Shown: piece after piece, positions 48,236 to 56,048 of the stretch
Layout of the letters: every line of letters begins with the position of its first letter
Position numbering within the stretch: position 1 is the stretch's first letter
Origin: Actinokineospora globicatena
Lineage (GTDB): Bacteria > Actinomycetota > Actinomycetes > Mycobacteriales > Pseudonocardiaceae
Direction of reading: 5' to 3'
Assembly: GCF_024171945.1 (NCBI RefSeq)
Contig: NZ_JAMTCR010000002.1
Coordinates: 1,488,001 to 1,552,000 of the forward strand
DNA length: 64,000 nt
Notes under the pieces: model-generated
Seen by the model: only the letters and a program-made list of their open reading frames with translations
The model's database searches: none
What the model was told of the DNA's origin: nothing
Position numbers and translations under genes: made by a program

Positions 48236-48567
48236 CTTCCCGACAGCGGCGAGAACACATCCGCTCCGACGGGAAGTACGCCCGACAACCGCCGCGACGG
48301 GTCAGCGAAGAACCCCGTCTGAGCAGCCGCCCACGCCGACCACTCCCGCCCCTGCGCGTCAAACGCCTCCGCCGCCGTCACCAACCCCGCGACCAACCAC
48401 CACGGGCACCCGGGCACAGCGGCCATCTCCCGCCACAACGCCCCCACATCCCCGGACGCCTCCGCCACACCCTCCGGTCCCGTCCAGCCATATCGGGCGT
48501 AAACCGCCTCCCACTGCTGCACCAACCCCGGCGGCATCTCCGGCACACAGCACGACGCGTATCCCAT
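48232..48567 (-). CDS. AICE hypothetical protein
   Basis: A 111-residue Trp- and Ala-rich protein (GLVQQWEAVYARYGWTGPEG, VGALWREMAAVPGCPWWLVA, GREWSAWAAAQTGFFADPSRRL). It has no recognised domain. Overlaps and the two-base gap to the Pra-like gene show it is read in the same operon. Confidence 0.65.
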   Translation of the reverse strand: MGYASCCVPEMPPGLVQQWEAVYARYGWTGPEGVAEASGDVGALWREMAAVPGCPWWLVAGLVTAAEAFDAQGREWSAWAAAQTGFFADPSRRLSGVLPVGADVFSPLSGR

Positions 48568-48569
48568 CT

Positions 48570-49016
48570 CTACGCCGCCTTGCCAGCTACGTCAGACGCC
48601 TTCCCGCGCGACCCACCGGCCGAAGCCTCCGCGAACCCCGCCGCCCGGTAGTTGAACGACAAGTACTTGAACTCCCCATTCCCCGACACCCGAGGCTCCG
48701 CCGTCAACCCCACCAACTCCACCGGCCGCATCCCCGGCAACACCTCAGCAGTAGTCGGCACCGGCTGCACATCGGCCAGCAGCGTCACCTCAAACGACGC
48801 CCGCTTGGCATTCGTCTCACCCGGGTCAGTGACCGTCGCCTTCCACTGCCGCTGTCCGGTCACCTCGTCGATCCGCTGCCGCGTCGGCCGCCCCGCAGCC
48901 CTGTCCTCCCGAGACTGGTACTCCGTGTCCGGGCCCACCTGCCCCACCAACACCAACCCCTGCGGAAACGCCACCGCGAACTCCACCGGGAACCGAAACC
49001 CCTTCGGCATCGCCAT
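48570..49016 (-). CDS. Pra-like activator of element replication, integration and excision
   Basis: A 148-residue protein resembling the plasmid replication, integration and excision activators (Pra family) of pSAM2-type elements: FRFPVEFAVAFPQGLVLVGQ, then a TGQRQWKATVTDP segment, VTLLADVQPV, EVLPGMRPVELVGLTAEPRV and a conserved C-terminal FNYRAAGF. Pra activates the rep-xis-int operon downstream, which fits its place at the head of the leftward run. The recognition is from memory of the family and could be checked by alignment. Its promoter region holds a strong inverted repeat. Confidence 0.65.
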   Translation of the reverse strand: MAMPKGFRFPVEFAVAFPQGLVLVGQVGPDTEYQSREDRAAGRPTRQRIDEVTGQRQWKATVTDPGETNAKRASFEVTLLADVQPVPTTAEVLPGMRPVELVGLTAEPRVSGNGEFKYLSFNYRAAGFAEASAGGSRGKASDVAGKAA

Positions 49017-49060
49017 CTCGACCTCGCTGTTGTCGCTGGTTGTCCCCCTGCCAACGCCAA

Positions 49061-49123
49061 GCTACCCGCACTCCGTGTGCGAGTCAACACTATGAGTGCG
49101 GGTAGCGTACAAAATGTGCGGGT
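49061..49123. promoter_or_regulatory. Operator cluster upstream of the Pra-like gene
   Basis: Perfect 13-base arms GCTACCCGCACTC (49061-49073) and GAGTGCGGGTAGC (49094-49106) lie 20 bases apart. Two more half-sites of the form GTGCG-R-GT occur at about 49078 and 49116. This fits cooperative binding by a repressor such as a KorSA-type GntR protein. The GntR gene on this element is broken, so another protein may bind here. Confidence 0.6.
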
Positions 49124-50328
49124 CAGATGGTCGGGCTGATCGTTCCGGAGAGTTCGGCCAGGTCAGGGTTGGCAGGATCAGCGCGCAAGGCGTCTGCCAG
49201 GACTTCACGGGCAGACGGATGGTTCTGGACCTGCTCCGGCGCGACCCGCAATGCCTCGCGGAGGACGGAAGCCACCAGATCGGGTGAACGCCGCTGGTTG
49301 TGAGCCCGTGCGACGTCGATCAGCAGGCGGGCTTGCCGCTCGGGCGAGAGGTTGGACGTGTCGGCCTTGCCAGCCACCCGTAGCGCTCGGCCAGCGTCAC
49401 CGAGTTCCACAGCGATGTTGACCTCGTGGAGCAGCACGTTCGTGGGACCGAACTCGGTGTTGTAGTCGTTGCGGTCGACCTCCAGCGTCCGGGCCAGCGC
49501 CGCAGCCTGGTCGAGGTAGCCGTAAGCCTCATCGCCCTCATTGCCGCGAGCAGACGCCACCGCGAGCTGGAGGTAGAGCGCACCGGTCAACGCGAGCGCC
49601 TCGTCCTCGCCAGACGCGACCAGGCGGGACAGAGCGTTGATCGCGGTCATCGCCGCGCGCTTGGCCAGGTCGAGCTTGCGAGCACCCTGGAACACGATCG
49701 CCAAGCGGAACGCGCCCGCCGCCATCAACAACGGCTCATCAGCGTCCTCTGCCGCCGAGATGGCCCGGTCGACCGCCACCCAGGCCGCGCCGACCTCCCC
49801 GAGTTTCGACAGGACACCCGCGGCTGCCTGGTACGCCTTCGCCTTGGCGACGCACATCCGGCGCCGGTCCGAGCCTGCTGTCTTGCGGGTGGCGTACTCC
49901 AACTCGGGGATCAACGTCCCCAGCAGCTCACTCAGGTTCTCGTACTGCGACCCGTGCGCGTACTCCCACGCCTGATCCGCGCTACGCCCCAACCGCTCCA
50001 CGTCCACCGGCGACACATCGGACAGCACCGCATGGAGAGCGTCGCTCGAACACAACGCCAAGCTCAACGACGTGGCCGCCCGGGGCCTGGTGGTCGCCGC
50101 CACCACGTTCGCCTCCGGCGCCAACTCGGCAAGCTCGATCTCCAGCGCCTCCGCGACCGCCTCCAGCACCGACATCCGATCGATGCGCCGAGCACCCCGC
50201 TCAACCTGACTGACCCAGCTCTCCGACCGGCTCAGCATCTTCCCCAGCTGCCCCTGCGTCAGCCCCCGCTTCCCCCGGTGGAACGCGATCCGTCGACCTA
50301 GTGCCTTCTCGTCACCAGGAGACGACAT
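49123..50328 (-). CDS. XRE regulator with TPR-like helical domain
   Basis: A 401-residue protein: N-terminal XRE helix-turn-helix (GRRIAFHRGKRGLTQGQLGK, then MLSRSESWVSQVERGARRI, about residues 10-55), followed by about 320 residues of helical TPR-like repeats (AKAYQAAAGVLSKLGEVGAA, ALTGALYLQLAVASARGNEG, ALRVAGKADTSNLS). This architecture is common for actinobacterial regulators that respond to a peptide or protein partner. The ATG at 50328 overlaps the stop of the monooxygenase-like gene; AAGGGGG lies upstream. Confidence 0.85.
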   Translation of the reverse strand: MSSPGDEKALGRRIAFHRGKRGLTQGQLGKMLSRSESWVSQVERGARRIDRMSVLEAVAEALEIELAELAPEANVVAATTRPRAATSLSLALCSSDALHAVLSDVSPVDVERLGRSADQAWEYAHGSQYENLSELLGTLIPELEYATRKTAGSDRRRMCVAKAKAYQAAAGVLSKLGEVGAAWVAVDRAISAAEDADEPLLMAAGAFRLAIVFQGARKLDLAKRAAMTAINALSRLVASGEDEALALTGALYLQLAVASARGNEGDEAYGYLDQAAALARTLEVDRNDYNTEFGPTNVLLHEVNIAVELGDAGRALRVAGKADTSNLSPERQARLLIDVARAHNQRRSPDLVASVLREALRVAPEQVQNHPSAREVLADALRADPANPDLAELSGTISPTI

Positions 50329-50630
50329 CACACCCCCTTGCCAGTCAACGAGGTCAGGAACTCCACCCGGAAGTCCGCCAGGTACTGCGCCCGCTCAGCC
50401 AAGAACTGCTTCGTGTGCGCCTGCTCCTCATGCACCTCGAACGCTGCCCTGTCCGCGTACACCTCGTAGAACACCCGCGACAACGGCGCGTCCGCCACCT
50501 CGTGCACCGCGTACACCAACGTCCCCGGCTCAGTAGCGATGATCTGCGGCAACGTCTCCGCCACCAGCGCATCAAACCCCTGCGCAGCCTGCTCGTCCCG
50601 CAGCTCGAACCGCACCACCAACGCCCACAT
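50328..50630 (-). CDS. Antibiotic biosynthesis monooxygenase (ABM) family protein
   Basis: A 100-residue dimeric alpha/beta-barrel protein: MWALVVRFELRDEQAAQGFD, then TEPGTLVYAVHEVAD, RVFYEVYADRAAFEVHEEQ and the helix HTKQFLAER. ABM-fold proteins act as cofactor-free monooxygenases, quinol monooxygenases or non-enzymatic sensors. The ATG at 50630 has GGGAGG upstream. It lies directly before the XRE-TPR gene with overlap, so the two are cotranscribed. Its role on the element is unknown. Confidence 0.8.
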   Translation of the reverse strand: MWALVVRFELRDEQAAQGFDALVAETLPQIIATEPGTLVYAVHEVADAPLSRVFYEVYADRAAFEVHEEQAHTKQFLAERAQYLADFRVEFLTSLTGKGV

Positions 50631-50769
50631 GGCGCCTCCCATCCATCGAGGTCGCACATATAGTACGTGCCCGCAGCGCTGGTGCGGAACGCTCGCAGGC
50701 GGCAAGGGGTACCGGGGCTGGCGGCCTTGGCCACTTGAGGCGTGAAGGGTGGCGGTCGAGCTAGTGCCG

Positions 50770-51060
50770 CTACTCGATCAGATAACCCTGATCGACAGTC
50801 CAAACGCCAGGAGGGTAGGTCGCCTCCGCGAACTCCAACAGCCTGTCGTCCTGGTCGTACACGGTGTGCCTGGACACCAGAACCGCGGCTTCGCCGGGCA
50901 GCTCCAGCGTCTCGCGCTCCTCATCCGTTGCCGCACGAGCCGCAAACTGGTCGTACGCATGTGCCGCAGTCCGGCCGGTGACGACTCGATGTAACCCACC
51001 GAGCCCCTCTTGATCCGCTCGGAAACAAGCAGGTCCGGCGCTACCTCAACTATAGTGCCG
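50770..51060 (-). pseudogene. Broken GntR/UTRA-domain regulator
   Basis: Read on the minus strand the sequence starts within a gene as VEVAPDLLVSERIKRGSVGYIE. After a one-base frameshift near 50985 it continues as VTGRTAAHAYDQFAARAATD, then LELPGEAAVLVSRHTVYDQDDR and EFAEATYPPGVWTVDQGY before a stop. This is the UTRA effector domain of GntR-family (KorSA-like) regulators; the DNA-binding half is missing. Such repressors normally control element transfer and excision, so its decay may leave the element deregulated or under other control. Confidence 0.7.
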
Positions 51061-51311
51061 TCTGCCTACGAGACCGACATCTCCACTGGCTGATCAGCGT
51101 CGTTGTGCATCACCCGCAGCGACATCCAAAAGGAGAATGCGCAATACTGTTTTTACACCAGCATCCCGACTTTCTAACCAAGATCTAGGGCGCGGCTCCA
51201 TCATCAGTGCGTCGAGGTTCTGCGCATTGCTCGTCCCTCGACGAGGTCGAACCATGTGACATATAAACGTTTGCGTGACGGTGGATCAACCTAGATAAGT
51301 GGTTAGAGTCC
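51061..51311. other. Low-G+C non-coding spacer
   Basis: About 250 bases of visibly lower G+C between the GntR remnant and the PIN-like gene. No gene, strong hairpin or repeat was found. It marks the left edge of the low-G+C cargo. Confidence 0.5.
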
Positions 51312-51827
51312 TCACTGCGTGAGGCGCTCAAAGCCTTGGTCCGAGCAGCACCCAGAAAGCCAAACTAAACAGTCTTCGCCGACTTCGGTGGGGTTAATCC
51401 ATTGCAATCCGCCAAGCTTCTTGTAACGTTCCGCCAATGCGCACAGATAGACGCGTTGCTTGTTGTCCAGCGAGATTACCGCGATGTTTAGCAGTAGTGC
51501 GGCCTCTGTCAGGTGGGCGTCTTTTTCGATGGCCGCTCGGATATGCGGATCTTCGACCCTTTTTAACACTCTTCGAAAGTCGGCAACTTTGCGATCCTTG
51601 AAGTGGCCGACTCTACGTCGGGATTCCATGCTGGCAAGCCAACGTATCATGAATCTACTGGAGTGTCTTACCCACTCCTCATTCAGCGAAGGAGTCATGC
51701 AGATCCCGATAGGCCCGGATTTCAATCTTTGTACCAACTCGTACGAGTGATGGAGTCCGATTGCGGGGGGATTTCCGAGCGCCTTTGCCACCGATGCGTC
51801 AATTATGGTGTATCCCGAAAGTTTCAC
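51312..51827 (-). CDS. PIN-like nuclease partner of the AAA ATPase
   Basis: A 171-residue protein with the acidic pattern of a PIN-domain ribonuclease: Asp10 in YTIIDASVAKAL, Glu50/51 in SLNEEW, Asp103 and Glu108 in EKDAHLTEAALLL, and Asp121 in AVISLDNKQR. Size is right for a single-domain PIN. The assignment is by pattern only and is tentative. The ATG overlaps the stop of the ATPase gene by four bases, so the two are translationally coupled. Codon use and base composition are clearly less G+C-rich than the neighbours, which suggests recent acquisition with the ATPase. A toxin/effector role is inference. Confidence 0.6.
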   Translation of the reverse strand: MKLSGYTIIDASVAKALGNPPAIGLHHSYELVQRLKSGPIGICMTPSLNEEWVRHSSRFMIRWLASMESRRRVGHFKDRKVADFRRVLKRVEDPHIRAAIEKDAHLTEAALLLNIAVISLDNKQRVYLCALAERYKKLGGLQWINPTEVGEDCLVWLSGCCSDQGFERLTQ

Positions 51828-53176
51828 TTTGACGCCTCCTCGACAGCCATGATGAAGTCGAAGTCGGACTGCTCTGCGACATCATCGAAATCTACTGGCC
51901 AGTCGCCAAATCGTCCATACTCGTCGATTTCGGCACTGTTCATGCGACTAAAACCTGACTCGCTATCCCTGTAGAACCAGTTGAGTCCGACCAGGTTTGG
52001 CGAGATTTGACGACGTGCAATCGCAGTTTGTACTGAACGAATGAGTAGCGAGCTGTGTGTTTCGGCAACCACGCGAACACCGCGATTGGCGGCTTCGACA
52101 AGCAGCAGTCCGAGGACCATCTGGGCTTTCGGGTGTAGATGAATTTCGGGCTGCTCGATATAGACGATCTGATCCTTCTCTGCAGCGTGCAATGCTACAA
52201 GAATTGGTAGTACTTGACTGACGCCGAATCCGACATCGGCAATGTTAACAAGATCGTGCGCGCCGCTCGATTGCGCATTGGGGAGTCGCCCGACCCGGAG
52301 TTCAACTCTAACGTCATCAACTCTATGCGCCACTACTTTCCAGGTCAATCCAAGTCGCTGTAGATCGGTGTAAAGTCTCGCCGCCTTACCTTTGAGCAAT
52401 TCGTCTCCAGTTTGCCACGCGTAAATCAAGCTAGCCGCATACTTCTCCATAGTCCCCGGAAACTCGGACGCCGTCGCCGAAGCTGGGTAGACCCGCTCCG
52501 GATTCCCTCTGAGTCCAGGAACATGAATAATGGATGCGAGCATCTGGACGATAGCTTGGTCGCCAAGAGCTACTGCGGGAAGTGCCAATTCGGTGCCCTG
52601 TCTGATATTCAATGCTACCCTTGCTTCAAGGAAACATCGATTTCTTACAACGGAGCCATGAAGATCGGCATCGACGTTCAATTTTCGCTTCCGGCGACTA
52701 CCATGCACATTTCTGTGAACAGACTCGAAGATTTTCGCCATCTCGGTCGGAAAGACTGCCATAACCTGATCGTGCGTCATGTTTGGCGTAACTTCGACTG
52801 GGCCTGCGGCGGTATTGTATGAAGTTCGAGCTAGCCTAAGAGCCATATTGCGGTCTCTTTCATAGCTATTCCGAACGCTTCGTTCGTTGTAGTCGATACC
52901 GATAGTGAATCGCTTTACGGTAGAGTCTTTGCTCCTGCCTCGACTGAATGCCTGAGACCAATCGGTCAATTGAACGTTGGGACCGTGCATGAGTAGCGGG
53001 CCCGGATCGAAGGTTGACTCAAGCGTCTGCTTCAGCATGAGGAATGGTTGCATGAAGCTGGATTTTCCAGAACTATTCGTACCAGATATCAAAGTGAGTG
53101 GCTTGATGTTTAGATTAATGTTCTCTCTAATCGCCTTGTAGCCTGCAAGGCGAAAAGAAATTTCTGCGGTTTCCAT
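51824..53176 (-). CDS. DUF3696-type AAA family ATPase
   Basis: A 450-residue SMC/OLD-like AAA ATPase. Walker A is ISGTNSSGKSS (residues 32-39). The late half has the ABC-like IADVGFGVSQVLPILVAL signature, Walker B QIVYIEQPEIHLHPKAQ (about 337), and the switch His in VVAETHSSLLIRSVQ. The C-terminal NWFYRDSESGFSRMN, then IDEYGRFGDWPVDF matches the DUF3696 tail. Such ATPases are typical sensors in two-gene anti-phage modules. The ATG at 53176 begins METAEISFRLAGYKAIRE, the usual N-terminus; a start at 53224 would add 16 residues. Low G+C relative to the chromosome. Confidence 0.85.
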   Translation of the reverse strand: METAEISFRLAGYKAIRENINLNIKPLTLISGTNSSGKSSFMQPFLMLKQTLESTFDPGPLLMHGPNVQLTDWSQAFSRGRSKDSTVKRFTIGIDYNERSVRNSYERDRNMALRLARTSYNTAAGPVEVTPNMTHDQVMAVFPTEMAKIFESVHRNVHGSRRKRKLNVDADLHGSVVRNRCFLEARVALNIRQGTELALPAVALGDQAIVQMLASIIHVPGLRGNPERVYPASATASEFPGTMEKYAASLIYAWQTGDELLKGKAARLYTDLQRLGLTWKVVAHRVDDVRVELRVGRLPNAQSSGAHDLVNIADVGFGVSQVLPILVALHAAEKDQIVYIEQPEIHLHPKAQMVLGLLLVEAANRGVRVVAETHSSLLIRSVQTAIARRQISPNLVGLNWFYRDSESGFSRMNSAEIDEYGRFGDWPVDFDDVAEQSDFDFIMAVEEASK

Positions 53177-53508
53177 TCGATTGAATCCTGCTCGTCGGGT
53201 TTTCGGGCGGTTAGTTGCATTCATGCAGGCAGTCTCAGGGCGTGAGTTTGGCTGCTGAATATACCTCTACAGGATCAAGGCCGCGCCGCCTGCGCGGCAC
53301 GGCTCGCGGAGGGCCTGTCGCGGTTGGGGGCGGGTCGCGTCCATCGCGCCACGGCGCGGGCTGCCGCTTCGCTACGCCCGCGCAGGCGCGCGGCGCGGCA
53401 CCGGCGTGGGCTGGGTGCGCGCCGCGCCGCACAGGCAACACGGGTAGGGCAACTCTCATTCGGACGCGGGCAGTTGGCCGAGGCAATGCGGAGCTGAGCT
53501 GAGAGGTA

Positions 53509-53529
53509 CCAGGGGCGCCCCGCCCCTGG
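53509..53529. repeat. 9-bp stem hairpin
   Basis: CCAGGGGCG (53509-53517) and CGCCCCTGG (53521-53529) form a perfect hairpin with a 3-base loop. It is 12 bases from the larger inverted repeat and may be part of the same structure. Confidence 0.65.
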
Positions 53530-53540
53530 ACCCCTGGGAG

Positions 53541-53609
53541 CCCGTGGCACGGTTCGCGCCCTACCTTGATTGGCGGTGCCTGGTGCTTCGGCGCGAACCG
53601 TGCCACGGG
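53541..53609. repeat. Perfect 20-bp inverted repeat near attR
   Basis: Arms 53541-53560 (starting CCCGTGGCACGG) and 53590-53609 (ending CCGTGCCACGGG) are exact complements over 20 bases, with a 29-base loop. No terminator context is evident because no gene ends here. It is a candidate single-strand origin, transfer locus or insertion-sequence remnant. Confidence 0.75.
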
Positions 53610-53865
53610 ATCGACCTTTGGTGGTCGCTGGGCGAGGGGGAGGCCACAGGGACGCATCCGTTCACCCCTTCGTACGCACGACGCTGTGAGGGGGCGATCG
53701 CTACTGAGCGCATGAGTGTTACAGCAGGCTGTAGCGATTGTGCGACGCGGCGTAGATCGAACCCGCCTAGAGAGCGCGGAACCAGGGCGGAACGGCAAGC
53801 CTCAGAGGATCTTGAAAAGGTGCGTTTCCGCAGGTCGCGGAGGTCCTGATGTCTGATGGTCAGAC

Positions 53866-53881
53866 CTGCACCATGGAACTC
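53866..53881 (+). repeat. Right attachment site core (attR)
   Basis: An exact copy of the 16 bases at 42159-42174. Reading on in the ddaH frame gives CGC-GAC-CGA-ACC-TGA, the apparent original end of ddaH. This identifies the right chromosomal junction. Confidence 0.88.
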
Positions 53882-54133
53882 CGCGACCGAACCTGACTAC
53901 GCCAACGAGTAGGCGAAGTGGGCAGCTATTAGGCCGAGGATCGAGAGGGTGTGGGCTCGCCTTGGCTCGGTAGGTGGAACGGCGGCAGCGTCTACTGGTC
54001 GTGTGGTCGGTGGTTGGACGCTGGTGTTGAGCGGTGAATTGTCGTACCCGGGTGGTCCACTTTGCGGGAGGCCGTTACAGCCCGGTGGAAGTTGGGCACT
54101 TCTGGGCCGACAGTTGATCGTGGGAGGACGAAG

Positions 54134-54274
54134 ATGAGTGGTGTTGTTCAGCCGGTGAAGCCGCAGGTGCCGGTGTTCCGCAGTGGGGTTGCCGTTGAGG
54201 TGCCGCAGGTGGTTGGGCCGGTGCGGCGGGTTGCGGTGGGGAATCCGGTGTTCAGCGCGGCGAAGGGGAACTAG
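54134..54274 (+). CDS. Small hypothetical protein (46 aa)
   Basis: A 46-residue ORF with a good ribosome site (GGGAGGA six to seven bases before the ATG). The product is Val/Pro-rich: MSGVVQPVKPQVPVFRSGVA, then VEVPQVVGPVRRVAVGNPVF. There are no Cys or membrane segments. It lies 51 bases before the siderophore-interacting-protein gene on the same strand, so the two may be cotranscribed. It could be a small peptide of any role; nothing in the sequence decides. Confidence 0.5.
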   Translation: MSGVVQPVKPQVPVFRSGVAVEVPQVVGPVRRVAVGNPVFSAAKGN

Positions 54275-54325
54275 CGGGGGAGCCGGTTCGCGACCTCGCG
54301 GCGTTGACCGCGAGGATGGGGGGCG

Positions 54326-55108
54326 ATGAGCACGCAACCCGAGGCCCGTAGGCGCTCCCGCAGGCAAGAGACCCGGCTGTGGCGTGTCCCGGTGACCCGG
54401 GTCGAGCGCGTCACGCCGCACATGGCGCGGGTGACTGTCGCGCACGAGTCGTTGGCGTCCCTTGCCGGGGCGAGCACCGACCAGAACGTGATGCTCTACC
54501 TCTACCCAGAGGGCACCGAGCTCCCCGAGCCGCTCACCCTGGAGTCAGCACGCGGATTGTGGGCGCACACCAGGCCGCTCACCCGGACCTACACGATCCG
54601 CAGGCACGATCCGGTGGCCAATGAGGTCGACTTCGACTTCGTGCTGCACGGTGACGCGGGCCCGGCCTCGGCGTGGGCGTCGCGGGTCCAGCCGGGCGAC
54701 GAGATGATCTTCGTTGGGCCCTCGCCCGCCTACCAGCCGGACCCCGCGGCGGACTGGTACCTGCTCGCCGGGGACGAGACCGCCATCCCCGCGATCGCCG
54801 CGATCCTGGCCACGGTGCCGCAGGACAAGCAGGTCCTGGCGTACATCGAGGTGGCCGACGCCGCGGAGGAGCAGCCGGTCGACGGGGTCACCTGGCTGCA
54901 CCGCGACGGCGCCCCCGCGGGCCAGAACACCGTGCTCGTCGACGCCATCCGGGCCGCCGACCTGCCGGAGGGGCTCCCCGAGGTGTGGATGGCCGGGGAG
55001 CGGTCGGCCATGCTCGCGGTGCGGGCGCACCTGCTCGATGACCGCGGCTACCCCCGCCAGCGCGTGCGCCCCACGACCTACTGGCGCCTCGGGGAGAGCG
55101 GCAACTGA
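54326..55108 (+). CDS. Siderophore-interacting protein (FAD-dependent ferric reductase)
   Basis: A 260-residue SIP-family reductase that releases iron from ferric siderophores in the cytosol using NAD(P)H. The FAD-binding region is [20 protein letters not shown] with [20 protein letters not shown] after it. [22 protein letters not shown] is the NAD(P)H-domain signature, followed by [17 protein letters not shown] and the C-terminal [10 protein letters not shown]. Length is typical. No iron box is visible just upstream. Confidence 0.92.
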   Translation: MSTQPEARRRSRRQETRLWRVPVTRVERVTPHMARVTVAHESLASLAGASTDQNVMLYLYPEGTELPEPLTLESARGLWAHTRPLTRTYTIRRHDPVANEVDFDFVLHGDAGPASAWASRVQPGDEMIFVGPSPAYQPDPAADWYLLAGDETAIPAIAAILATVPQDKQVLAYIEVADAAEEQPVDGVTWLHRDGAPAGQNTVLVDAIRAADLPEGLPEVWMAGERSAMLAVRAHLLDDRGYPRQRVRPTTYWRLGESGN

Positions 55109-55184
55109 TCGACTGTCCGGTTGGAACTTCTCACCCTGGGCGCTCGTTGGACTCCCGGGCCAGGGAGAACCGAGGAGGCGGGCG

Positions 55185-56048
55185 GTGCACGGACATGTCA
55201 ACGGAGTGCGGACCGCGCTCCTGCTGGGTGGGCTCAGCGCGCTGATCGTGGTGGTGGCCTCGTTTTTCGGCCGCACGGCGCTGGTCATCGGGGTGCTGGT
55301 CGCCGCCGGGGTCAACGGCTACGCGTACTTCAACTCCGCCAAGCTCGCGCTCCGGGCGATGCGCGCGCGGCCGGTGTCGCAGGCCGAACACCCCGCGCTG
55401 TACCGGATTGTGCGTGAGTTGGCCACCGCCGCCCGGCAGCCGATGCCGCGCCTGTACGTCAGCCCTACCGCCGCCCCGAACGCATTCGCCACCGGCCGCA
55501 ACCCGCGTAACGCCGCCGTCTGCTGCACCACGGGCTTGCTGGACCTCTTAGACGAACGGGAACTGCGCGGCGTGCTGGCTCACGAGCTGGCCCACGTCTA
55601 CAACCGCGACATCCTCATCTCCTGCGTCGCGGGAGCTCTAGCCACGGTTGTTGGCCTCTTGGCCAACCTCGCACTGTTCGCGGGTGTGTTCGGTGATGAC
55701 GACGATGACCGCACCAACCCGATCACGCTGCTGCTGATCGCGTTGCTCGGCCCCATCGCCGCGACCATCGTGCAGCTGGCCGTCAGCCGCTCACGCGAGT
55801 ACCAGGCCGACGAGTCCGGCGCCCGCCTCACCGGCGACCCGCTCGCCCTGGCCTCGGCGCTGCGCAAGCTGGACGAGGGCACCCGCGCCGCGCCGCTGGC
55901 CCCCGAGCCCGCCGTCGCCGCGCAGTCGCACCTGATGATCGCCAACCCGTTCCGCCCCGGCGACGGCATCTCGCGGCACTTCTCGACCCACCCGCCGATC
56001 GCCGACCGTGTCGCGCGGCTGGAGCGGATGGCGTTGGAGCAGTCCTAA
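55185..56048 (+). CDS. M48 family zinc metalloprotease (HtpX-like)
   Basis: A 287-residue membrane protease. Two N-terminal helices ([39 protein letters not shown]) precede the zinc site [10 protein letters not shown] (HExxH), with the third ligand Glu in [13 protein letters not shown]. Two more helices lie between. The GTG at 55185 has GAGGAGG about seven bases upstream; longer readings lie inside the preceding gene's other frame. The 3' end overlaps the convergent rmlA gene by four bases. Confidence 0.92.
   Translation: MHGHVNGVRTALLLGGLSALIVVVASFFGRTALVIGVLVAAGVNGYAYFNSAKLALRAMRARPVSQAEHPALYRIVRELATAARQPMPRLYVSPTAAPNAFATGRNPRNAAVCCTTGLLDLLDERELRGVLAHELAHVYNRDILISCVAGALATVVGLLANLALFAGVFGDDDDDRTNPITLLLIALLGPIAATIVQLAVSRSREYQADESGARLTGDPLALASALRKLDEGTRAAPLAPEPAVAAQSHLMIANPFRPGDGISRHFSTHPPIADRVARLERMALEQS

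Larger units (their letters stand above)
53225..53865. other. Right-end non-coding region of the element
   Basis: About 640 bases without a convincing gene between the ATPase and attR. It begins with the presumed ATPase promoter. It then becomes very G+C-rich with GCGC-type repeats (53270-53430), two strong inverted repeats (53509-53529 and 53541-53609), and AGGTC repeats close to attR (53833-53867) that may be integrase arm sites. This could hold a cis-acting transfer or replication site. Confidence 0.5.
42159..53881. mobile_element. Integrated actinomycete integrative and conjugative element (AICE)
   Basis: An 11.7-kb segment bounded by a 16-base direct repeat, with integrase and excisionase genes next to the left boundary. 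It has the standard AICE modules in order: int, xis, RepSA-like rep, a small gene, FtsK/TraB-type translocase, small genes, a Pra-like activator and regulators. The right 3 kb holds a broken GntR regulator, a low-G+C ATPase plus PIN-like pair and a GC-rich region with strong inverted repeats. Integration is in the 3' end of a protein-coding gene (ddaH) and not the usual tRNA. All genes on the element run on the minus strand. Confidence 0.9.

Noticed and set aside
53897-54445. A 182-codon minus-strand frame across the right junction
   Set aside because: Composition is Arg/Pro/His-rich shadow sequence and it overlaps a ribosome-site-bearing small ORF and the start of the siderophore-interacting gene. 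A hydrophobic end (ILGLIAAHFAYSLA) is intriguing but has no start or ribosome site near it.
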